Assembly: GCA_946629205.1 (NCBI GenBank)
Contig: CAMOXP010000081.1
Location: forward strand, 1-6,373
From: an uncultured Bacillota bacterium
GTDB lineage: Bacteria > Bacillota > Clostridia > Peptostreptococcales > Anaerovoracaceae
Length of the DNA: 6,373 nucleotides
Direction of reading: 5' to 3'
Shown here: positions 1 to 3,980 of the stretch, piece by piece
How the letters are laid out: every line of letters begins with the position of its first letter
Position numbering within the stretch: position 1 is the stretch's first letter
Position numbers and translations under genes: made by a program
The notes under the pieces: model-generated
Seen by the model: only the letters and a program-made list of their open reading frames with translations
Told to the model about the DNA's origin: nothing
Database searches by the model: none

Positions 1-19
1 AATCACTGACAGATTAGTG

Positions 20-25
20 TATAAT
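20..25 (+). promoter_or_regulatory. Candidate -10 box ahead of the moaD-like operon
   Basis: A perfect TATAAT hexamer lies at 20-25, preceded by TG. With a 17-bp spacer its -35 box would straddle the left window edge, so it cannot be checked. The predicted start of transcription (about 32) falls inside the left arm of the hairpin at 26-56. A transcript from here would therefore carry only part of that hairpin. It may be the operon promoter placed on top of an upstream gene's terminator, or a chance match. Confidence 0.35.
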
Positions 26-64
26 GAAGCTGCCGTAATCTGATTATGGCAGCTTCAATTTTTT
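26..64 (+). terminator. Rho-independent terminator-like hairpin, possible attenuator
   Basis: Bases 26-40 and 42-56 form a nearly perfect stem. Nine pairs (GAAGCTGCC with GGCAGCTTC) are followed by one G-U pair and a further AT-rich run, with a tiny loop around 41. Six T residues at 59-64 follow. The next bases are the AAGGAG ribosome binding site (65-70) of the gene at 78. It could end an unseen upstream gene, or act as the switchable terminator of a leader for the Moco operon. The segment CAGATTA (10-16) is exactly complementary to TAATCTG (36-42) and could compete with the stem. Confidence 0.75.
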
Positions 65-77
65 AAGGAGAATAAAG

Positions 78-317
78 ATGAAAGTCACAGTCGCACTGCG
101 TGGGACGCTGAAGAAACTGTTCGGCGGACCGACGGAAAAAGTCGTGGAGATCCCGGAAGGCAGCACCTGCGAGGACGCCCTCCTGGCGGCGGGGATCGAC
201 TACAAACAGACGCACAATTTCGGATTCGTATCTGTCAACGGGATGCGGGTCATGATATATGATGAGGTCAAAGACGGCGATTACATTAAGGCGTTCAGCC
301 GAGTCATGGGAGGATAA
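78..317 (+). CDS. MoaD/ThiS-family ubiquitin-like sulfur carrier
   Basis: This 79-residue protein has the size and pattern of the beta-grasp sulfur carriers: an N-terminal strand (MKVTVALRG), a middle helix around residues 30-38 (CEDALLAAG), the strand FVSVNGM, and a final Gly-Gly (RVMGG). In this family an E1-like enzyme (MoeB/HesA/ThiF type) adenylates the C-terminal glycine, which then carries a thiocarboxylate; MoaD supplies sulfur to molybdopterin synthase. The ATG at 78 has AAGGAG at 65-70, a 7-base spacing. It is the first visible gene of the operon and lies four bases before the next one. Its nearness to mobB supports a Moco or tungsten-cofactor role over thiamin synthesis. No E1 enzyme or MoaE is in the window. 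MoaD-like proteins also accompany aldehyde:ferredoxin oxidoreductases, so the exact partner is open. Confidence 0.85.
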   Translation: MKVTVALRGTLKKLFGGPTEKVVEIPEGSTCEDALLAAGIDYKQTHNFGFVSVNGMRVMIYDEVKDGDYIKAFSRVMGG

Positions 318-321
318 TGAA

Positions 322-486
322 ATGGCAAAGGATAAGAACGAATACGAAGTAACAATGACATTTGACGGTGAAGAAGTCGGTATGATGCCTTTCGTGGAGG
401 GCATGGTGCGCGATGTTGTCCTCGGCCTTGCGGAGAATCTCAAAGGCTACGAAGAAGGCAAGGAGATCGTCATCAGGATCAAATAA
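322..486 (+). CDS. Small conserved-looking protein of unknown function (54 aa)
   Basis: I do not recognise a named family. The start chosen is ATG 322, with GGAGG at 309-313 eight bases upstream. An earlier in-frame ATG at 259 would overlap the moaD-like gene by 59 bases and has no comparable site. The 54 residues are acidic and read as a short strand (EYEVTMTFDG), a helix (PFVEGMVRDVVLGLAENLKGY) and a closing strand (KEIVIRIK). There is no signal peptide, membrane segment or cysteine. The gene sits between the sulfur carrier and mobB with almost no spacing. That makes co-transcription nearly certain and a Moco-related role plausible but unproven. Its TAA (484-486) abuts the GTG of the mini-ORF at 487. 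Confidence 0.75.
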   Translation: MAKDKNEYEVTMTFDGEEVGMMPFVEGMVRDVVLGLAENLKGYEEGKEIVIRIK

Positions 487-501
487 GTGAAAGTCATCTA
501 A
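487..501 (+). other. Four-codon mini-ORF (VKVI-stop) duplicating the mobB start
   Basis: GTG AAA GTC ATC TAA lies between the stop of the 54-aa gene and the ATG of mobB. It matches the first mobB codons (ATG AAA GTC ATC) through an 11-base direct repeat, TGAAAGTCATC, at 488-498 and 503-513. An AGGA at 475-478 lies eight bases before the GTG, while no ribosome binding site is visible directly ahead of the mobB ATG. The mini-ORF may be translated and hand ribosomes to mobB by re-initiation at TAA-ATG, or it may be a non-functional duplication scar. Confidence 0.45.
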
Positions 502-1023
502 ATGAAAGTCATCAACGTTCAGGGAAGAAAAAAGACCGGCAAGACAACGACGGTCACCAATATCATTTCAGAGCTCTGCAGGAGAGGGTACACAGTCGGC
601 TCGATCAAAGGGATCCACATCGAAGGTTTCACGATGGATTCCGGCGGAGATACGGTCAAGCACAAGGCCGCCGGCGCGGACCCTGTCGCTGCGCGCTGCC
701 ACGATGAGACGAACATCATGTTTTCCGGCAGCATGGGACTGCGGGATCTCCTAAAGCATTTTGACAACGATTGGGTCGTCATCGAAAGCCATGTGGACCT
801 CCGGTGTCCGAACATCGTAACGGGCAGGACCGCCTGCTATGACGGTGAAGGCAAGGACGAGAGTCTGGAGGAACAGATCAATGATCTGACGATTTGCTGC
901 AGCGGTGTGATCGCAAATGAGATCGACGAGTTCGCAGGGCTGCCGGTGATCGATTCGGTGACGGAGATCGGACGCCTGGTGGATCTGATCGAGCAGGAGA
1001 CGAACGAATACCACGGAGAATAG
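502..1023 (+). CDS. mobB: MobB, GTP-binding molybdopterin-guanine dinucleotide adaptor
   Basis: This 173-residue cytosolic P-loop protein has a Walker A motif at residues 8-15 (GRKKTGKT), the MobB-type stretch VGSIKGIHIEGFTMD at about 32-46, KHKAAGADP at about 53-61, and a Walker B-like strand VVIES at 92-96. Family members bind GTP and assist MobA in attaching a nucleotide to molybdopterin; they enhance the reaction and are not strictly essential in E. coli. The length is normal for stand-alone MobB. The start is fixed by the MKVINVQGRKKTGKT beginning, shared almost exactly with the MobB half of the gene at 3965-5251. By eye the two are about 70% identical. No MobA is in the window. Translation probably depends on coupling to the preceding stops. 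MobB family assignment is firm; the nucleotide partner (GMP or CMP form) is not shown. Confidence 0.92.
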   Translation: MKVINVQGRKKTGKTTTVTNIISELCRRGYTVGSIKGIHIEGFTMDSGGDTVKHKAAGADPVAARCHDETNIMFSGSMGLRDLLKHFDNDWVVIESHVDLRCPNIVTGRTACYDGEGKDESLEEQINDLTICCSGVIANEIDEFAGLPVIDSVTEIGRLVDLIEQETNEYHGE

Positions 1024-1035
1024 ACGGAACAGCGA

Positions 1036-1533
1036 ATGAGCAAAAAAACCAAAGACACGAAAGACAAGAAGACAAATGTGATGCGTCTCCTTGATCAGGC
1101 GAACATCACATATACGTCTCATAATTATGAATCCACCGGAGCCATCAGCGGCGTGGAAGTAGCGGCCGTACTCGGACAGGATCCGGACAGGACATTCAAG
1201 ACACTGGTCACCCACGGCCGGCAGGAGCACTATGTGTTTATTGTTCCTGTAGCCGCGGAGCTCGACTTGAAGAAGGCAGCGTCTGCTGTCGGAGAGAAGA
1301 GCATCGAAATGATCAAGCAAAAGGAACTGCTGCCGCTGACCGGATACGTGCACGGGGGCTGTTCGCCTATCGGAATGAAGAAACCCTTCCGTACAGTGAT
1401 TGACGAGACGGCGTTATTGTATGACACGATCATGTTCAGCGCCGGCAAGATCGGCTGGCAGGTGGAGATGAATCCGCAGGATCTGGAGCAGATGATCGAA
1501 TTGGAGTATGCGGATATTACAAAGGCAGAATGA
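1036..1533 (+). CDS. ybaK: YbaK-type Cys-tRNA(Pro) deacylase
   Basis: The 165-residue protein matches the YbaK/EbsC family. It has a lysine-rich start (KKTNVMRLLDQANI), the conserved FKTLV with its lysine at residue 55, a strand HYVFIVPV, and the signature GYVHGGCSPIG at 103-113. Family members hydrolyse cysteine wrongly attached to tRNA(Pro), a trans-editing role beside prolyl-tRNA synthetase; some also act on other aminoacyl-tRNAs. The length is typical. A weak GGAA (1026-1029) precedes the ATG by six bases. The gene starts 12 bases after mobB and ends eight bases before the next gene, so it is part of the operon. Nothing ties it functionally to Moco, and its presence is probably operon hitch-hiking. 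Confidence 0.92.
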   Translation: MSKKTKDTKDKKTNVMRLLDQANITYTSHNYESTGAISGVEVAAVLGQDPDRTFKTLVTHGRQEHYVFIVPVAAELDLKKAASAVGEKSIEMIKQKELLPLTGYVHGGCSPIGMKKPFRTVIDETALLYDTIMFSAGKIGWQVEMNPQDLEQMIELEYADITKAE

Positions 1534-1541
1534 GGTGAAGA

Positions 1542-2423
1542 ATGAAGAAGATAATAATAGCAGGTGCAGGGCAGATGGGAAGGGCCGCAGCGAGGATCAT
1601 GGATCCCAACAGCGCGGTGCTATTGGGTTTTGCGGATAACGATCCCGACAAGTGGTCATTGGCAGACGGAAGCTATCCGGAAAATTCGAATAAGATTCCG
1701 GTGTTCTCGATCCAGACAGCGGTCGACTTGGCGCCGGACGAATTTCTGATCAGTCCCCTCGATAAAGAGCGTGCGCGCGCCATTGCAGAACAGCTCAAAC
1801 TGTGCCGATTCTACGGTGATGTCGTGCAGCTGCGCGATATTTATGAGAAGTTCGACATCCGCAGCACCTGCATCCGGGAGATGGCAGGACGTCTTTCCGT
1901 TGTGCCCGGTGCCATCGCGGAACTGGGCGTCTATCAGGGCGACACTGCTTGGCAGATGAACTACTATTTCCCTGACAAGCAGTTCTATATGTTCGATACA
2001 TTTGAAGGATTCACCGACACGGACATTGCTACGGAGAAGGCCTATGCTCTGTCCCATGCCGAGACCGGAGATTTCGCGGACACCTCCGTCGGCGCAGTTC
2101 TCGAGCGCATGCCGCATCCCGAACTTTGCAAAGTCCGCAAGGGTCACTTCCCGGAAACGGCCGCCGGTCTGTCCCATGCAGATTTTGCGTTTGTCAGCCT
2201 CGACGCGGATCTCTATGAACCGACCATGGCAGGTCTGGAGTTCTTCTATCCGCGCCTGAACGAGGGCGGAGCGATCCTCATCCACGACTACCACAACACC
2301 CGGTTCAAAGGCGTGCGCCAGGCCGTGAAGGAATACGAGCAAAAGCTGATCAAAGCCGGCGGCGCGCCGCTGAAGCTGATTCCCCTCGGAGACCTGCACG
2401 GAAGCTGCGTGATCGTGAAATAG
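1542..2423 (+). CDS. Nucleotide-binding-like region fused to TylF-family methyltransferase
   Basis: This 293-residue protein has two parts. Residues 1 to about 105 begin with a Rossmann-like glycine motif (KKIIIAGAGQMGR, residues 2-14), followed by the FADNDPDKW stretch typical of small nucleotide-binding domains attached to sugar-modifying enzymes. Residues about 120-293 resemble TylF/MycF-type, metal-dependent O-methyltransferases: SAM motif ELGVYQG (127-133), FDTFEGF (151-157), and likely metal ligands in SLDADLYEP (D221, D223) and IHDYHN (D249). Known TylF enzymes methylate sugar hydroxyls on macrolides; related proteins sit in glycan and surface-polymer clusters. The acceptor here is unknown. 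The ATG has GAGG at 1532-1535, six bases away and overlapping the ybaK stop. It is the last gene of the operon; 17 bases beyond its stop begins the palindromic element at 2441. Confidence 0.82.
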   Translation: MKKIIIAGAGQMGRAAARIMDPNSAVLLGFADNDPDKWSLADGSYPENSNKIPVFSIQTAVDLAPDEFLISPLDKERARAIAEQLKLCRFYGDVVQLRDIYEKFDIRSTCIREMAGRLSVVPGAIAELGVYQGDTAWQMNYYFPDKQFYMFDTFEGFTDTDIATEKAYALSHAETGDFADTSVGAVLERMPHPELCKVRKGHFPETAAGLSHADFAFVSLDADLYEPTMAGLEFFYPRLNEGGAILIHDYHNTRFKGVRQAVKEYEQKLIKAGGAPLKLIPLGDLHGSCVIVK

Positions 2424-2440
2424 TTGTTTCGTCGCGCGCC

Positions 2441-2683
2441 TTCGGAATGTACAAGTTTTGATCCTCAAATAATAAAAAATCTACGACTTCCAAGCCATCC
2501 GCCATGCATAGATGCCGTTTATCATCGATTGAGCGAGTCTGTAAACTGATGCAGTCGTAGATTTTTCATTGTTGTTGGACAAAATCTACGATTCAGTCTT
2601 CATGGGAGTGTCCCGATGCCTCCTTCCAAAGGCAAAGTCGTAGATTATATGCTTTTTTTGTGTCAAAACTTGTACAATCCGAA
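2441..2683. repeat. 243-bp palindromic MITE-like element with 21-bp terminal inverted repeats
   Basis: The ends, 2441-2461 and 2663-2683, are inverted repeats matching at 20 of 21 positions (core TGTACAAGTTTTGA). Inside are four copies of the motif AATCTACGA(C/T)T in alternating orientation: + at about 2479-2488, - at 2553-2562, + at 2583-2593, - at 2636-2646. The outer pair and the inner pair nest within the terminal repeats, so the whole unit could fold into one long branched hairpin. It holds no gene of its own. No target-site duplication is visible in the flanks. It fills the gap between two convergent genes and runs into the 3' end of the NTPase gene. Its nature (non-autonomous mobile element, dispersed intergenic repeat or structured terminator) is inference from one copy. 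Confidence 0.75.
2475..2593. terminator. Bidirectional terminator-like stems inside the palindromic element
   Basis: Bases 2475-2488 and 2553-2566 are a perfect 14-bp inverted repeat whose right arm ends in five T residues; on the minus strand the mirror arm ends in six. A tighter hairpin pairs 2553-2565 with 2581-2593 across a 15-base loop, with one G-T wobble. These stems lie between the convergent operon end (2423) and the NTPase stop (2593), and no other terminator is visible for either gene. Termination is inferred from position and the T runs; the 64-base loop of the first stem makes it less typical. Confidence 0.4.
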
Positions 2684-3231
2684 ATTTGCCAACGCTCGAA
2701 GGCTTCGGCGAAGTCTTTTGTAACAGTAAGATGCTGGTGCAGTTCGTCGTTCAGCGCCAGCAACGAGGCATCCATCCGACGGGTATTGGTAGGCGACTTG
2801 ACCACGCCGACACACAGATACTCGGAATCGAGCGCTTGATACAGCTTTTGTCGAAACGCATCGCTTGCGAGCTCATGACCGCCGATCTCATCCAGCAGGA
2901 TGACCTGCGCCTGCCCTGCTTTTGCTGCTTCAAGTGCTTCATCCATATAACGGATCCCGGCTGTTTCAAACACGGTCATGTCGACTCGCGTGCCGTTTGG
3001 CGTGAACTGCTTGAACACGTTGTCTGCGGTAGCAGGATCGCAAACGACCGTAAGCGCAGCATCGGCCGGTGCGAGACGAAATCCGAGGAGCTGCCCGTCG
3101 GCATCTGTAAGACGCTGACTGGTGAACCCGGCGACGCCTTCCAGCGACGGCCCGAAAGCTTCCCGGAGAACTTTGCGTATTAACGTTGACTTGCCCGTCT
3201 GGATCGGGCCTTCGATAAACAGATTATTCAT
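2593..3231 (-). CDS. THEP1-like P-loop nucleoside-triphosphatase
   Basis: The 212-residue protein starts MNNLFIEG and has Walker A GPIQTGKST (8-16) and Walker B VILLDEIGG (110-118), with D114 and E115 as likely Mg-binding and catalytic residues. This is the pattern of the NTPase_1/THEP1 family, small enzymes that hydrolyse NTPs in vitro and whose cell role is unclear; relatives are often about 170-190 residues. The ATG is fixed by the P-loop position near the N-terminus. No ribosome binding site precedes it, and a promoter at 3238-3266 predicts transcription starting on the ATG itself. Residues 184-212 are encoded inside the palindromic element at 2441-2683, so the C-terminal tail is probably acquired and unrelated to the ancestral fold. 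A Moco link is suggested only by its neighbours. Confidence 0.82.
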   Translation of the reverse strand: MNNLFIEGPIQTGKSTLIRKVLREAFGPSLEGVAGFTSQRLTDADGQLLGFRLAPADAALTVVCDPATADNVFKQFTPNGTRVDMTVFETAGIRYMDEALEAAKAGQAQVILLDEIGGHELASDAFRQKLYQALDSEYLCVGVVKSPTNTRRMDASLLALNDELHQHLTVTKDFAEAFERWQISDCTSFDTKKAYNLRLCLWKEASGHSHED

Positions 3232-3237
3232 ACGCTT

Positions 3238-3266
3238 ATTTTACAACTGCAAAGGCAGGAAGTCCA
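3238..3266 (-). promoter_or_regulatory. Promoter of the NTPase gene, predicted leaderless
   Basis: On the minus strand, a -35 box TGGACT (3261-3266) and a -10 box TAAAAT (3238-3243) are separated by exactly 17 bases. Counting seven bases on from the -10 puts the transcription start at 3231, the A of the ATG. No Shine-Dalgarno sequence exists in this interval. The -35 matches consensus at four of six positions, so the call is moderate. Confidence 0.5.
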
Positions 3267-3292
3267 TCGCCGCGCCTTTCGCGAAAACAGAA

Positions 3293-3318
3293 CTTGTGAT
3301 ATAGTTTCACACAAGGAG
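3293..3318 (+). promoter_or_regulatory. Extended -10 promoter, overlapping dyad and RBS for the gene at 3327
   Basis: TGaTATAGT at 3297-3305 is an extended -10 box; no good -35 is seen (TTTCGC at 3277-3282 at 17-bp spacing). The arms CTTGTG (3293-3298) and CACAAG (3310-3315) form an inverted repeat centred on the -10 box, a place where a repressor could bind. AAGGAG at 3313-3318 lies eight bases before the GTG at 3327. The predicted leader is only about 15 bases. Confidence 0.45.
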
Positions 3319-3326
3319 CGCGAAAC

Positions 3327-3947
3327 GTGAGCAGAAACGAATTACCATATTTCAATATCGGCAGGTCTTACGGCGGGAACCAGAACTGGTTTCTGGATTT
3401 CTGGATGCACATCGGCGGATGCGGCGCGCTGACCATGTGCGATCTGATGATCTACATGGCCATGCACCGGGCGAGACCGGAGTGCGTTCCTTTCGATGCG
3501 GCGCAGCTGCGACGCAGGGAATATGTCCGCTTCGGCATGCAGATGAAACCGTACCTGCGGCCGCGGGAGACAGGAATCAAAGATCTGGAGACATTCATCG
3601 GCGGTGCGGAGGATTATCTGCGAAGCAGCGGCATTGAGGGAATCACGCTGGAAGGTTTCAGCGGCGAGCAGCCTTATGAAGAAGCGAAGCAGGTGCTGAA
3701 GCATCAGATCGATGCGGGAATGCCGGTTCCCATGCTCATGCTCAACCACAAGAAAAAAGAATTCAGTTTCTTCGAGTGGCACTGGTTTCTGCTTGTCGGA
3801 TATGAAGATAGAGAGACAGCAGACGGTCAGACGCTTTATGCAAAAGCAGCCACCTACGGCAGGGCGCACTGGCTGCGGTTTGACCGTTTCTGGGATACAG
3901 GGGAAGAAGAACGGGGCGGACTGGTTATCGTGGACGTAGATCGGTAG
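3327..3947 (+). CDS. Putative papain/C39-like cysteine peptidase-fold protein
   Basis: The 206-residue protein starts at GTG 3327, chosen for its AAGGAG at eight-base spacing and fit to the promoter. No earlier start is supported. An N-terminal NQNWFLDFWMHIGGCGALTM (residues 18-37) places C32 after a Gln/Asn-rich stretch and at the head of a helix, as in papain-like and C39-like peptidases. A later EWHWFLLVGYE (150-160) offers H152 as the general base, followed by strands and the ATYG/FDRFWD region. This Cys...His order suggests a thiol hydrolase or an inactive relative. There is no signal peptide or membrane segment, so it is probably cytosolic, and the substrate is unknown. The gene stands alone, divergent from the NTPase and convergent with the MobB-FdhD gene, whose stop is 17 bases from its own. 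Confidence 0.6.
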   Translation: MSRNELPYFNIGRSYGGNQNWFLDFWMHIGGCGALTMCDLMIYMAMHRARPECVPFDAAQLRRREYVRFGMQMKPYLRPRETGIKDLETFIGGAEDYLRSSGIEGITLEGFSGEQPYEEAKQVLKHQIDAGMPVPMLMLNHKKKEFSFFEWHWFLLVGYEDRETADGQTLYAKAATYGRAHWLRFDRFWDTGEEERGGLVIVDVDR

Positions 3948-3953
3948 AACTAC

Positions 3954-3980
3954 GCCGGACTGAATCAATCCAGCTCCGGC
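3954..3980. terminator. Hairpin between convergent genes, weak terminator candidate
   Basis: GCCGGA-CTG (3954-3962) pairs with CAG-c-TCCGGC (3971-3980), giving nine pairs with one bulged C and an eight-base loop. The loop contains the stop codon of the minus-strand MobB-FdhD gene. Neither strand has a T run after the stem, so intrinsic termination is doubtful. It may limit read-through or protect the 3' ends of both mRNAs. Confidence 0.35.

Noticed and set aside
259..321. Upstream ATG at 259 as the start of the 54-aa gene
   Set aside because: It would overlap the moaD-like gene by 59 bases and lacks a ribosome binding site, whereas ATG 322 has GGAGG at ideal spacing.
751..1353. 200-codon open frame on the minus strand
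   Set aside because: It is antisense to mobB and ybaK, which have clear family motifs; its translation resembles no known protein and it has no start signals.
1656..2468. 270-codon open frame on the minus strand
   Set aside because: It is antisense to the TylF-type gene, whose methyltransferase motifs are clear.
2475..2646. Four copies of a CTACGACT-type motif as a CRISPR array
   Set aside because: The copies alternate in orientation, are only about 11 bases long, have very unequal spacing, and no cas gene is near.
2424..2700. Target-site duplication around the palindromic element
   Set aside because: The bases flanking 2441 and 2683 share no direct repeat, so transposition cannot be shown from this copy.
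2686..3183. 165-codon open frame on the plus strand
   Set aside because: It lies opposite the NTPase gene, which has Walker A and B motifs; the plus frame has no recognisable domain.
3342..3968. 208-codon open frame on the minus strand
   Set aside because: It is opposite the peptidase-like gene that has a ribosome binding site, promoter and Cys/His motifs; the translation looks like a shadow.
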